This document shows positions 14,866-23,352 of a stretch of 34,549 nt of DNA, in pieces. Source of the stretch: Verrucomicrobiota bacterium. Lineage in GTDB: Bacteria > Verrucomicrobiota > Verrucomicrobiia > CAIQCK01. Position 1 is the first letter of the stretch, and each line of letters opens with the position of its first letter. Position numbers and translations under genes: made by a program. Location of the stretch: positions 1 through 34,549 of the forward strand of contig JAPLTX010000026.1 of assembly GCA_026397915.1 (NCBI GenBank). Direction: 5' to 3'. The notes below the pieces were generated by a model. It searched no databases. It saw only the letters and a list, made by a program, of their open reading frames with translations, and was not told the origin of the DNA.

Positions 14866-16205
14866 ATGAAAAGCACTGAGTCTTGCTACAAGCCCGGTCG
14901 TCGGGCGTTCCTCAAGCGTGTCGCTCTCGCCGGCACGGGATTAATTGCCGCTCCGCTGGTGCTGCCTTCGCGTGTGTTCGGCGCTGCGGCGCCCAGCAAT
15001 CGGCTCAACATCGCCGCCATCGGAACAGGCGGGCGCTGTCGCGCGTTGATCACGGAGATTCTGCGCCAAGGCGAGAACTTGGTGGCGATGTGCGACGTGG
15101 ACCAGCGGCAGTTCGCCCCGATGCGAAAGGCAAGTCGCTCGACGCGGTGGTCATCGCCATCGGTTCGCGCTGGCACGCGCCGATTTCCGTGCGGGCCATG
15201 AAGGCGGGCAAGCACGTTTATTGCGAGAAGCCGCTGGTGCGCACGATCGCCGAAGCGCGGGAGCTGATTGAGCTGACGCCGCGCAGCAAAGTCGCCACGC
15301 AACTGGGCACGCAGGGCACGAGCAGCAAGTCGTTCCGCCGTTCCGTGGAGGTCATCCAGGCGGGCGTGCTCGGCCAGGTCGAGCAGGTCTGGCTCTGGTC
15401 GGATTACTGCGGCAAGTTTCCGCCGAGCCAGGACCGTCCGCCGGGCGAGGACCCGGTGCCCGAGGGCTTGAACTGGGATGCCTGGCTGGGGCCGGTGCCG
15501 TGGCGGCCGTTCAAGGCGGGCGTCTATATGCCCGGCTGCATCAAGGCGCAGAACTGGCTCGATTTCTGCAACGGCATGCTGGCCGGCCAGGGCTGCCATA
15601 CGTTCCAGTTGCCGGTCCGCGCGTTGAAACTCGGGCCGCCCGCACGCGTTACCGCCGAACTTCCCGAACCGGTCAAGGAGACTTATGTCTCGCGGGGATG
15701 CTTCCGTTTCGAGTATCCCGCGCGCGAGGGTCTGGCGCCGGTCACGCTCTGGTGGGGCGACGGCGGCAAGTATCCGCCGGAGGAGATCACCAATTCCGTC
15801 AAGGAGTGTCGAGGGCAGTTGCCGACTACCGGCTGTCTGTTCGTCGGGCAGCGCGGCCAGCTCTACACCGATGGCTGGGGCGTCGCCGGCATCATGAAAC
15901 TCAAGGGCGACAAGAAGTGGCGCGGCGTGTTGGACCATGACGCGGTCAAGACGTTGCCGCTCAGCGTGCCGCGCCTGACCAACGACAACCACATGCAGGA
16001 GTGGTTCCAAGCGTGCAAGGGCGGCCCGGCCACCTACAACCACTTCGAGATCGGGGCGCGCGTCTGCGAAGCCTACCTGCCCGGCACCTTGTCGTTGCGC
16101 TTGGGCCGGCCCATCGAGTGGGACAGCGCCGCGATGAAAGTCCACGGCGCGCCCGAAGCCGACCGCTGGATTCAGAACTCGTATCGGATGAAGTGGGTGA
16201 GTTAA
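14866..16205 (+). pseudogene. Gfo/Idh/MocA oxidoreductase with internal deletion and frameshift
   Basis: The ATG at 14866 (TAGGAG ribosome binding site upstream) opens a Tat signal peptide (GRRAFLKRVALAGTG) and the Rossmann start NIAAIGTGGRCR...VAMCDVDQRQF. At about 15112-15125 the coding sequence jumps to another frame, which continues GKSLDAVVIAIGSRWHAP, KHVYCEKPLVRT and so on to RMKWVS at 16205. Compared with the intact paralogue at 28788-30215, about 34 codons between the nucleotide-binding strand and DAVVIA are missing, so the lesion is a deletion of roughly 100 bp that is not a multiple of three. The family uses NAD(P) to oxidise or reduce sugars; this one is probably inactive. A sequencing error alone would not explain the missing codons. 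Confidence 0.8.
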
Positions 16206-16237
16206 ACGGAATCACAACTCAACTGAAGGAGAACATC

Positions 16238-16639
16238 ATGTCAGAAGCAAACAAGGCACTGGTCCGGCGCTACTACGCGGAGGCAATGGGCGATCTGTCC
16301 GGCATCGGACAACTGGTCGCCAACACGTTCGTGGATCATCACATGCCGCCCGGCCTGCCGCCGGGGCCGGAAGGCGTCCGCCGGTTCTTCAAGGACGTCC
16401 TCGGCAGCATCTTCAGCGGCATGAAGATTGACATCGAGTTCATGCTGGCGGAAGGCGACAAGGTGGACTGTCATTTTGTGGTGACGGTGAAGCACATCGG
16501 GGACTTTGGCGACATCAAGGCGAAGGGCAACGTCATCCGCCTGCCGGCTATCAGCACGTTCCGCATCGAGAACGGCAAACTGGCGGAAGCCTGGGAGATC
16601 TACGACAAAGACAGCTTGCTGCAACAGATGCGGGCCTGA
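16238..16639 (+). CDS. SnoaL-like / ester cyclase family protein
   Basis: A 133-aa protein; the ATG at 16238 has AAGGAG six nt upstream. The sequence (ALVRRYYAEAMGD, FVDHHMPPGLPPGPEGVRRFF, GDKVDCHFVVTVKHIGDFGDI, ISTFRIENGKLAEAWEIYD) is typical of the NTF2-fold SnoaL-like group, which includes polyketide cyclases and many small proteins of unknown substrate. No signal peptide. It follows the Gfo/Idh/MocA pseudogene by 32 nt and faces the YebC gene. The specific reaction cannot be inferred. Confidence 0.75.
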   Translation: MSEANKALVRRYYAEAMGDLSGIGQLVANTFVDHHMPPGLPPGPEGVRRFFKDVLGSIFSGMKIDIEFMLAEGDKVDCHFVVTVKHIGDFGDIKAKGNVIRLPAISTFRIENGKLAEAWEIYDKDSLLQQMRA

Positions 16640-16750
16640 CGCGCGACGAACTCACAGAATCGTTCGCGGCGTGATATCGCTCTTCAATCGCTCTTGGCCG
16701 GCCCAGTGGTTCGGCTTTGCCCAACTGTGGCCAACACCGTGCGCGCTTCC

Positions 16751-17473
16751 TTACTTGATCGCCGCATAGACCCGATGCACGTCGTCGTGATCGTCCAGCG
16801 CGTTGAGGAAGTCGGCGACCTCCTTGCGCTGCGCCTCGCCAAGTTCGGGAAAGCTCTTGGCCAGATAGCGGATCTCCGACGCACTGACCGTCCAGCCGGC
16901 GGCCTTCAATGCCTTCGTAACCGTGTCGAGATCCTTGATGTCGGCCAAGAAGCGCGCGCCTTTGTGACTTGCGGGCACTTCGTCGGCTTCCAGTGGCTCG
17001 ATCTCCTGCGCGCCGGCTTCGATGGCATCGCTCTCGGCGTCGCGCTGCGGGTCGGCGTGGCTGGCTTCGACCACGCCGAAGTGGTTGAAGAAGAAGCTGA
17101 CGCTGCCGGGCTGGCCGAGCGCGCCGGTGCGGAAAATGTTGCGGATTTCCGGCGCGGTGCGGTTGCGGTTGTCGGTGAGACACTCGACGATGACGGGCAC
17201 CTTGTGCGGCGCGAAGCCCTCGTAGGTGACCAATTCAAAGCTCACTTTTTCTTCGGTCTGGCCCGCGCCCTTCTTGATGGCGCGCTCGATGGTGTCGCGA
17301 TAGACGGAGGCCTTGCGGGCTTTTTCCACCGCGACGGCCAGGCGAGCATTCAGGTCGGGATCCGGCCCGCCTTGTTTGACGGCGACCATGATTTCGCGGA
17401 CGATCTTGACGACCATCTGGCCTTTCTTCTGCGCGCTGGCTTCGCGCCCGGACTGTTTCCATTGAGCACCCAT
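16751..17473 (-). CDS. YebC/PmpR (TACO1) family protein
   Basis: This 240-aa cytoplasmic protein has the normal family length. The N-terminus MGAQWKQSGREASAQKKGQ is the YeeN-like variant of the usual MAGHSKWANIKHRK. The second domain contains RASVYRDTIERAIKKG-like sequence and YEGFAPHKVPVIVECLTDNRNRT, the most conserved stretch in the family; a Glu/Asp-rich third domain with DVHRVYAAIK ends the protein. Members are described as DNA-binding regulators and, more recently, as ribosome-associated factors easing translation of difficult motifs. It is convergent with the SnoaL-like gene. Confidence 0.9.
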   Translation of the reverse strand: MGAQWKQSGREASAQKKGQMVVKIVREIMVAVKQGGPDPDLNARLAVAVEKARKASVYRDTIERAIKKGAGQTEEKVSFELVTYEGFAPHKVPVIVECLTDNRNRTAPEIRNIFRTGALGQPGSVSFFFNHFGVVEASHADPQRDAESDAIEAGAQEIEPLEADEVPASHKGARFLADIKDLDTVTKALKAAGWTVSASEIRYLAKSFPELGEAQRKEVADFLNALDDHDDVHRVYAAIK

Positions 17474-17482
17474 AATCAGATT

Positions 17483-17511
17483 ACTCTGGGTGAGTGATGC
17501 GGGCGGCGCAA
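17483..17511 (-). promoter_or_regulatory. Probable promoter of the YebC gene
   Basis: On the minus strand TTGCGC, 17 nt and CAGAGT; the -10 box ends nine nt before the ATG at 17473, so the leader would be two or three nt. Confidence 0.35.
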
Positions 17512-17580
17512 TTCAAAACAGCCGGCTCACCGCGGAGAAGCTGTCGTGGTTGATGGGATTTGTCCAGCCGCCGATGACGG

Positions 17581-18507
17581 CTACTCCGGCACTGCTTGCA
17601 GCCGTTTGGCGAGGAAATCCCAGAGGTCGTTGTATTTTTCCGACGGGTGGCCGAGATGTTTTTGATAGCAAGTCACGCCGAACCGCTCGACGTATTTTTT
17701 CAGCCCGATGCCCCAGAGCGGCGAATGCGTCTGGTAATTCGCCATGGTGATTTTGGGATCTTCGGGCTTGGTCAGACCCCACTCGTTCTCGATAAACATC
17801 GGCGGCGAATCCTTCGTCACGAAATATTCCGGCGACCATTTCGAGATGACCGGGAACAGTTCATCGTATCGTTTCAACGTATCCGCCACGGTGCCTCCCC
17901 AAGCCGGCGCTCCCCACTCCACGCCGGGATTCCATTCCATCAGGCGCTTGGGATCAATACTGCCCGGCCCGCGCCAGAAAGCGATCGCCTTGACCTTGAC
18001 CGATTCGCGCTCGACGGGATCCGCCGAGTTGACGTCGGTTTTGACGGCGGTGAGCGCGGCGTAGAACGACGGAATGGTGGCCTGCGATCCGCCAAAGGTG
18101 CCGATGCGGTTTGGGTCGAGTTTCCATTCCTTGGCGTGGAGTTGGATGAACTTGAGCGCGCGGCGGGCGTCGCTCAAGACGTAGGAAATCGGCGGGTTGG
18201 CCTTCTCGCTTACGGCGAGGTTCATGCCACGGGTTTGAACCGCGACCATGGCGATTTGCTTCGGGAAGAGAACGTTAAAGCCGTGACCGGGCACGCTTTT
18301 CTTGGGAACCCAGATCGCGCCATAACACACGACCACGCCGAATGGGCCATTGCCCGGCGGGAGGTAAACATCCAGCAGTTGATTGGTGTGCGGGCCGTAG
18401 GAGACATTGGCAAAACTCGGCAGCCGTTCGGCGGCGAACGCGGAAGGAATTTCCTCCAGCACAAAGACCAGACTGAACGCCACCAAGAAACGGAGTTTGG
18501 CAATCAT
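17581..18507 (-). CDS. Exported alpha/beta hydrolase (esterase-like)
   Basis: The ATG at 18507 gives 308 aa with a signal peptide (MIAKLRFLVAFSLVFVL, cleavage near SAFA/AERL); the frame is open further upstream into the repeat region, but that part has no protein-like sequence. The body has DVYLPPGNGPFGVVVCYG, the nucleophile elbow GTFGGSQAT with the likely catalytic Ser, and HLGHPSEK near the C-terminus with the likely catalytic His. The elbow reads GGSQA rather than strict GxSxG. This pattern fits the BD-FAE/alpha-beta hydrolase-3 group, often carbohydrate esterases. Given the glycosidases nearby, deacylation of a polysaccharide is a reasonable guess, not shown. Confidence 0.7.
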   Translation of the reverse strand: MIAKLRFLVAFSLVFVLEEIPSAFAAERLPSFANVSYGPHTNQLLDVYLPPGNGPFGVVVCYGAIWVPKKSVPGHGFNVLFPKQIAMVAVQTRGMNLAVSEKANPPISYVLSDARRALKFIQLHAKEWKLDPNRIGTFGGSQATIPSFYAALTAVKTDVNSADPVERESVKVKAIAFWRGPGSIDPKRLMEWNPGVEWGAPAWGGTVADTLKRYDELFPVISKWSPEYFVTKDSPPMFIENEWGLTKPEDPKITMANYQTHSPLWGIGLKKYVERFGVTCYQKHLGHPSEKYNDLWDFLAKRLQAVPE

Positions 18508-18596
18508 GGGGAAAAACGCTAACACGCTTCTCAGCCGTCGCCCATCATTACTGCGGGTTCGATTCGTGACGCGGGTCTTTGGGCGCCATTGGGGCA

Positions 18597-18995
18597 ACTC
18601 CTGATTCTTGCCAGATGCTCGGCGTGCGGTTCTTCCTCCCGACGATTTGAAGGAGCTGGTTTCTGGGCCTACACACCCACTCCTCCTGCCAACTCCCGCC
18701 CTGAAGGCTGACGACGGCGCACTGGATCGGGATTTTGCGCGGGGCTTGGGAGGCGGTGCGGCGAGTGAAGAATGCAGAGTGAACCGTGAAGAGTTTCATC
18801 GGCACGGCGATGCTTGCTGAATCGTGTTCGGAGAACGGCTCCACCAGAGCCGCAACCTCGAAGGCCAACTCCAGCCAAAGTTCTCCGGCGGGATTCTGGA
18901 GTGGAAGATGGGGAATGACGAGGATGCTTCAGAGCGAAAACCAGCGATTGGGGCGAGGGATTTGTGCTTGTCTCGGGCGGCCGGACTGCGAGAAT
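18597..18995 (+). repeat. Composite dispersed repeat, copy C
   Basis: This 535-nt gene-free region (18508-19042) is largely a composite repeat. Its parts are: ACTCCTGATTCTTG at 18597, shared with 23353; 18658-18770, whose minus strand resembles the last codons and 3' flank of the ferredoxin gene (27213-27310) and reads IPIQCAVVSLQG...WQEEWV; 18771-18850, with 28 of 33 bases at 18801-18833 matching 23498-23530; 18852-18912, a GH127-type 3' tail reading QLQPKFSGGILEWKM; and 18913-18995, a promoter-like end shared with 23641-23710. No intact gene is present. The two gene tails point outward. Confidence 0.75.
18968..18995 (+). promoter_or_regulatory. Promoter-like end of repeat copy C, upstream of the SDR gene
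   Basis: TTGTCT (18968-18973), 16 nt and GAGAAT (18990-18995). The 44 nt ending here match about three quarters of the positions in the promoter-like end of copy D (23667-23710). The SDR start codon is 47 nt downstream. Confidence 0.4.
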
Positions 18996-19042
18996 GGCAA
19001 CAACGTTCAAGCGAACCACGCAGCCGACGAAAGGAAATCACC

Positions 19043-19780
19043 ATGAGTTTCAATGGAAAAATTGCTGTCGTGACGGGCGGCGCATCGGGCATGGGGAACG
19101 CCGTCGTGCGCCTCTTGGCTCAGGAAGGGTGCGCTGTTTATGCGTTGGACATCCAAGAAACGAAGGACGCGCAGCATATCCCGTGCGACGTCAGCGACCA
19201 CCGGCAGATCCAGAAGGCCATCGCGCAGGTCGTGGCGCGGGAGAAGCGGATTGACCTGCTCTTCGCGGCGGCGGGCTATCACCTTTTTGCCAATATCGAG
19301 CAGACCAGCGTCGAGGACTTTGAGCGCATCCTTGCGGTGAACCTCAAGGGTGTGTTCTTTGTGTTGAAGGAAGTCCTGCCCGTGATGCGGGCCGGCAAAT
19401 ACGGGAACATCGTGCTTATGGGATCGGACCAGGTTTTCGTCGGGAAAGGCGGCAGTTCCGCCTACGGTTTGACGAAGGCGGCTATCGGCCAACTGACCAA
19501 GAGCACCGCCATTGACTACGCCCCGCACAACATTCGTGTAAACTGCATCTGTCCGGGCACCATTGATACGCCAATGCTTCAACCAACTGTGGAGCGTTAT
19601 CACCGTGCGAGCGGTATTCCTCTGGAGGACATCTACGAGACGTTGAGGAAGGCCCAACCTATTCAACGACTCGGCAAGGCCGAGGAAATCGCGCGAGCGG
19701 TCTTGTTCATGTTGTCCGACGATTGCCCGTTCATGACTGGGGCGTTGGTCTGCGTGGATGGCGGTTTTACGTGCCAATAG
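19043..19780 (+). CDS. Short-chain dehydrogenase/reductase
   Basis: The ATG at 19043, with AAGGAA just upstream, gives a 245-aa classical SDR. The NAD(P) motif TGGASGMG is at residues 11-18, CDVSDH follows strand 3, and the catalytic triad positions are S128, Y141 and K145 (YGLTK), with CPGTIDTPML after strand 6 and the usual C-terminal DGGFTCQ. The DTPML region and the IPLEDIYETLRKAQPIQRLGKAEEIA segment resemble the group containing 3-hydroxybutyrate dehydrogenase type 2 and 2-keto-3-deoxy-L-fuconate/rhamnonate dehydrogenases. With sugar genes around it, sugar-acid oxidation is plausible. It lies directly after repeat copy C. Confidence 0.85.
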   Translation: MSFNGKIAVVTGGASGMGNAVVRLLAQEGCAVYALDIQETKDAQHIPCDVSDHRQIQKAIAQVVAREKRIDLLFAAAGYHLFANIEQTSVEDFERILAVNLKGVFFVLKEVLPVMRAGKYGNIVLMGSDQVFVGKGGSSAYGLTKAAIGQLTKSTAIDYAPHNIRVNCICPGTIDTPMLQPTVERYHRASGIPLEDIYETLRKAQPIQRLGKAEEIARAVLFMLSDDCPFMTGALVCVDGGFTCQ

Positions 19781-19833
19781 GGAGGTTTGTCGCGCATGGC
19801 TAGGGCGACGATTCGACGCTGAGGACTCGGTGC

Positions 19834-19861
19834 TTGCGCCAGCGGAAGCCGCTGTTACGAT
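19834..19861 (+). promoter_or_regulatory. Probable promoter of the phytochelatin-synthase-like gene
   Basis: TTGCGC (19834-19839), 16 nt and TACGAT (19856-19861); TGCTTG around the -35 is shared with the repeat-borne promoters. The preferred start codon is 26 nt downstream. Confidence 0.4.
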
Positions 19862-19886
19862 GCCAGCGGAGTTCAATAATCCTGCT

Positions 19887-20666
19887 ATGAGTCTTCATTT
19901 GAAAAGAGTGTTTTTTCCTTGGATCGTGCTTTTCCTGCTGTCTGTGATTTTGTCTGCTGCTATCGTGGCGGAGGCACACCCGAAATATGGTCCGAAGGCC
20001 ACCCCGCTCATCAATGACCACCAGTATTTCCGCGGGGCCGTCGCCTCGGATTTCTGGCGCCTCATGCCTTTCTACGTGCCGCAGCGCAACGACTACGCCT
20101 GCTCCGTTGCCTCCATCGCGATGGTTTTCAACGCCGCGATCAAGAGCCGCGCCCGGATCACGGACACGGAGCGGAACATCACGCAGGACATGCTCTTGGA
20201 GAGCATTCGGGAGGTGCCGCTGCGGGAGTTGGTGTCCAAGGAAGGCCTTCAGGGAAGGCACGGGCTCACCTTGGATGAACTCAGGGCCGCGGTCGAGCAA
20301 ACGGCCCGCAGCCAGGGCGTCCGGGCACATGTCACGGCCCATTCATTTCGGAATCGGTCTCTGGAGGAATTCCGGGAGATCCTCCGGGCCAACGAAGAGA
20401 ATGCGGCGGATTTCTTGCTGGTCCATTTCGTTCAGGATGATCTGACCGGCGCTAGAGGGGGACCCTACGCTCATATCTCTCCGATCGGGGCCTACGACGG
20501 CGCGACCCGCCGCGTTCTGATCCTCGATGTGGACCGGGAGTGGTATTCACCCTACTGGGTTTCCGACGGGGACCTTCTGGCGGCCTGTAACCATGTCACG
20601 AAACTCTGGGGCGCTGGCGGCTTGGTCCATATTCGCTTCGACTCGACCGGCGGATCGCCGCGATAG
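19887..20666 (+). CDS. Exported phytochelatin synthase-like cysteine peptidase
   Basis: The ATG at 19887 gives 259 aa with an N-terminal signal or membrane anchor (VFFPWIVLFLLSVILSAAIV, residues about 7-26); an ATG at 19860 is an alternative. The mature part matches the papain-like phytochelatin synthase fold: YVPQRNDYACSVASIAMVFNA with likely nucleophile C72, AHISPIGAYD with H196, and LILDVDREWYSPYWVS with D214. The His-Asp spacing of 18 is the same as in Nostoc (H183/D201) and Arabidopsis (H162/D180) enzymes. By analogy with short bacterial members it may hydrolyse glutathione or make gamma-Glu-Cys peptides, but export suggests an extracytoplasmic peptide substrate. A C39-type peptidase is less likely. 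Confidence 0.8.
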   Translation: MSLHLKRVFFPWIVLFLLSVILSAAIVAEAHPKYGPKATPLINDHQYFRGAVASDFWRLMPFYVPQRNDYACSVASIAMVFNAAIKSRARITDTERNITQDMLLESIREVPLRELVSKEGLQGRHGLTLDELRAAVEQTARSQGVRAHVTAHSFRNRSLEEFREILRANEENAADFLLVHFVQDDLTGARGGPYAHISPIGAYDGATRRVLILDVDREWYSPYWVSDGDLLAACNHVTKLWGAGGLVHIRFDSTGGSPR

Positions 20667-20716
20667 CCGGGCCTGACAGAACTCTCCGTGACACGGAAGA
20701 GTCTCTTGTAATGGTC

Positions 20717-20775
20717 GGTTTCCGGCCTGCACCCACTTCTCCTGCCGAGTCGCACCCTGAAGGGTGGGGAGGATT
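20717..20775 (-). repeat. Antisense ferredoxin-gene-tail repeat, copy E
   Basis: On the minus strand this reads LQGATRQEKWVQAGNR, resembling the end and 3' flank of the ferredoxin gene (LKGKVLQEEWV, 27213-27260) and copy C (18658-18715). The stop codon of the original is changed (TAG to CAG). It occupies the gap between the phytochelatin synthase-like and hydrolase genes. Confidence 0.6.
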
Positions 20776-20781
20776 CTGCGC

Positions 20782-20809
20782 TTGTTCGGTGGCGACGGTT
20801 GTCTAGAAT
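20782..20809 (+). promoter_or_regulatory. Probable promoter of the alpha/beta hydrolase gene
   Basis: TTGTTC (20782-20787), 16 nt and TAGAAT (20804-20809), 15 nt before the ATG at 20825. No clear Shine-Dalgarno sequence in the short leader. Confidence 0.45.
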
Positions 20810-20824
20810 TCAGCCTTGTCCAAT

Positions 20825-21640
20825 ATGAAGACACTCTGTCTGCTCATCTTGCTCGGCTGGACGCAACTTGCTTTAGCCCAGAACAACCTCACCGGTCACG
20901 CCGCCGCGTTGTTCAAGAAGGCCGAGGCTTCGAGACAATTTTCCACCGTCGCAGGACTGAAGCCCGAGGTTCTTCCCACGACCGACGGGCAGAGTTTCCT
21001 CACCGTCTGGCGCGCGAAGGGCGGCGCGAGCGCACCGAAGCACTGGATCGTTTCGTTGCACGGCACGCACGGTTTCGCCACCGACGACCTCGCGATCTGG
21101 AGTCCGCACCTCAAGGGCCGCGACGTCGGTCTGCTCTCCGTGCAATGGTGGCTGGGCGGGGACAACCCGCGCGACTCCTACTACGCGCCCGCACAGGTCT
21201 ATCGCGAGGTTGATCTCGCGCTGCAAAAACTCGGTGCGCGGCCCGGCACGGTGATGTTCCACGGCTTCAGCCGCGGTTCGGCCAATGCCTACGCCATCGC
21301 CGCGCTTGACGCCGGGCGCGGCAGAAAATACTTCGCGCTCAACGTCGCCAGTTCCGGCGGCGTGGGACTTGATTACCCGCCGACGCGCGCGATTGTCGCC
21401 GGCGTTTTTGGCGATCATCCGCTGAAAGGCACGTGTTGGATCACGTGCGCCGGCGGACGCGACCCGCAGCCCGAACGCGATGGCATCCCCGGCATGAGGC
21501 GCGCCGCCGTGTGGTTGAGAGAACAAGGCGCAACGGTCGTGCAAAGCATCGAAGACCCGAACTTCGGCCACGGCGCGTTGGTGCTCAACCCGAAGAACGC
21601 AAAGCGCGTGCTGGATTTGTTCCTCGCTGAAACACCTTGA
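20825..21640 (+). CDS. Exported alpha/beta hydrolase
   Basis: A 271-aa protein with a signal peptide (MKTLCLLILLGWTQLALA/QNN). A SLHGTHG oxyanion-type segment, the nucleophile elbow FHGFSRGSANAYA (GxSxG) and FGHGALVLNPKNA near the end with the likely catalytic His identify an alpha/beta hydrolase of the serine-esterase/dienelactone-hydrolase-like type. The acid residue is less clear; D in CAGGRDPQPE is a candidate. It probably acts on esters in the periplasm; the substrate is unknown. It lies between repeat copy E and the BNR propeller gene. Confidence 0.75.
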   Translation: MKTLCLLILLGWTQLALAQNNLTGHAAALFKKAEASRQFSTVAGLKPEVLPTTDGQSFLTVWRAKGGASAPKHWIVSLHGTHGFATDDLAIWSPHLKGRDVGLLSVQWWLGGDNPRDSYYAPAQVYREVDLALQKLGARPGTVMFHGFSRGSANAYAIAALDAGRGRKYFALNVASSGGVGLDYPPTRAIVAGVFGDHPLKGTCWITCAGGRDPQPERDGIPGMRRAAVWLREQGATVVQSIEDPNFGHGALVLNPKNAKRVLDLFLAETP

Positions 21641-21740
21641 ACCGCCGGGCAATGATTGCGTTCGCAAAGGCTGCGCCATGATGCCGGCGAAGCCTGGTTG
21701 AGCCATCGCCGTAGCCGTCGGAAAGGAATAAGATGATCCG

Positions 21741-23192
21741 ATGAGAAAGAAACTCTCCATGTTAGCGATGATGTCGCTCGCCGTTATGTTGTTTGCGGCG
21801 GAACACGAGAAATCCGCCCCGGCGATGAATCCCACCGCCGACGGCTATCGCGGAATTTGGTATGGCGGCAAGGAATATGGGGGCGGGTTTGCGCTATTCC
21901 CTTCCCAACACTCGCCCTCGGCGATCTATTGTGCGGAGGCCAAGAAGACCTTCTTCGTTTACGGCGGCACGGTCGCGGGCAAGCAGCAATTGCAGGCGAT
22001 GGCGTCTTACTATGATCATGAACGCGACGTCGTGCCGCGACCCACAATCGTCCATGATTGGGGGAAGTGGAATCTCAAACCGGGTCAGGCAGCCGATGGG
22101 CACAGGAACCCGACCATCTCCGTTGACGGTGACGGCTACGTGTGGGTTTTCGTCAGCGGTCACGGCGATGCGGCTTACATCTATCGCGCCAGGAAACGCT
22201 ACAGCGTCGAAAGCTTCGAGCGAATCATCGCGACGCCGATGACGTATCCCAACCCGTGGTGGATTCCGAACAAGGGCTTCTTCGTCTTTTTCACCAAGTA
22301 TGATCACAATCGCGAGTCCTTCTGGACCACCAGTTCTACTGGCAAGGGATTGGCCAACAGTGAAACCTGGAAAGCCCCCGGCCAACTGAATGCGTGGACG
22401 GTGGGCCAGGAGGGAGGAAAGCCCGGCCACGGCCTCTATCAGTTCACCGCGGCGTGCGGCTCACGCGTGGCCACAGCCATGAACAATTGGATCGGACGAA
22501 CGAGAGACCGCTCGAATCTGTTCTACTTGCAGAGCGACGACATGGGCAAGACTTGGCAGACGGCTGACGGGAAGGACTTCACGCCGCCTATTCGAGAGGT
22601 CAAGTGTCGGGCGCTGGTGCGCGACTTCTGGGGCGAGCATCTGCAAGTGTATATCCAGCACTTGACGTTTGACCGGCAGGGACGGCCTGCGATTTTATTC
22701 CTGACCTCGCCCGCGGGCCAGACGAACGAGGGGCCCGGCGGGCCGCGGACTTGGACGGTCGCGCATTGGGTGGTCGACCGCTGGATGTTTTACCCAGTGA
22801 CCACGTCGTCGCACAATTTCGACTGCGGTTCGCTCTACATCGAAGACGACGGAACCTGGCGGATAATCGGCCCGACGGAACCCGGACCCCAACTGTGGAA
22901 AACCGGCGGCGAGATCGCCATGTGGACCAGTCACGACCAAGGCTCGACATGGAAGAAGATCAAACAGCTCACAGCGGGCAGCAAACACAACCACTGCTAT
23001 GTGCGACAAGCCGCCAGCGCGCATCCCGACTTCTACGCGCTTTGGGCCGACGGCGATGGAAATAACAAGTCCGCGCCCTGCCGGCTTTATTTTTGCAACA
23101 AGGCCGGCATCGTCCGCGTTTTCCCGCTAACGATGAGCGGCCCGTTCGCGAAACCGACGACCCTCGGCCGGAAAGATGAAGCGCAGCCATGA
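21741..23192 (+). CDS. Exported BNR-4-type beta-propeller protein
   Basis: The protein has 483 aa with a signal peptide (MRKKLSMLAMMSLAVMLFA). GYRGIWYGGKEYGGGFA and HRNPTISVDGDGYVWVFVSGHG are typical of the BNR_4 repeat family, and Asp-box-like turns are visible (SDDMGKTWQ, SHDQGSTWK). Related propellers include ulvan-type and other polysaccharide lyases and putative sialidase-like enzymes. I cannot assign catalytic residues. The gene ends oddly: the stop TGA overlaps the ATG of an orphan Gfo/Idh/MocA tail, so the last residues may have been created by a recombination junction near 23178. An upstream AAAGGAA is 10 or more nt from the ATG. Confidence 0.75.
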   Translation: MRKKLSMLAMMSLAVMLFAAEHEKSAPAMNPTADGYRGIWYGGKEYGGGFALFPSQHSPSAIYCAEAKKTFFVYGGTVAGKQQLQAMASYYDHERDVVPRPTIVHDWGKWNLKPGQAADGHRNPTISVDGDGYVWVFVSGHGDAAYIYRARKRYSVESFERIIATPMTYPNPWWIPNKGFFVFFTKYDHNRESFWTTSSTGKGLANSETWKAPGQLNAWTVGQEGGKPGHGLYQFTAACGSRVATAMNNWIGRTRDRSNLFYLQSDDMGKTWQTADGKDFTPPIREVKCRALVRDFWGEHLQVYIQHLTFDRQGRPAILFLTSPAGQTNEGPGGPRTWTVAHWVVDRWMFYPVTTSSHNFDCGSLYIEDDGTWRIIGPTEPGPQLWKTGGEIAMWTSHDQGSTWKKIKQLTAGSKHNHCYVRQAASAHPDFYALWADGDGNNKSAPCRLYFCNKAGIVRVFPLTMSGPFAKPTTLGRKDEAQP

Positions 23193-23251
23193 AAGTCCCG
23201 GGCGCGCCCGAAGCCGACCGCTGGATTCAAACGTCTTATCGGATAAAATGA
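23178..23251 (+). pseudogene. Orphan 3' tail of a Gfo/Idh/MocA gene
   Basis: The segment encodes MKVPGAPEADRWIQTSYRIK then a stop, nearly identical at DNA and protein level to the last codons of the pseudogene at 14866-16205 (MKVHGAPEADRWIQNSYRMK). The similarity starts inside the last codons of the BNR propeller gene, in a different frame. The upstream part of the gene is absent. Confidence 0.75.
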
Positions 23252-23352
23252 TTGGATTGATGCGTCGAAAGTCTTCTCCTAAGCGTCAAGTTTCGGGACA
23301 ACACGGTCCACCTTAGGGGCAATGGTTCTCCCTCAACTCTTGTGGGGGTCAC

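Noticed and set aside
16694..17497. Plus-strand open frame over the YebC gene
   Set aside because: The minus strand encodes a full-length YebC family protein; this frame has no family features.
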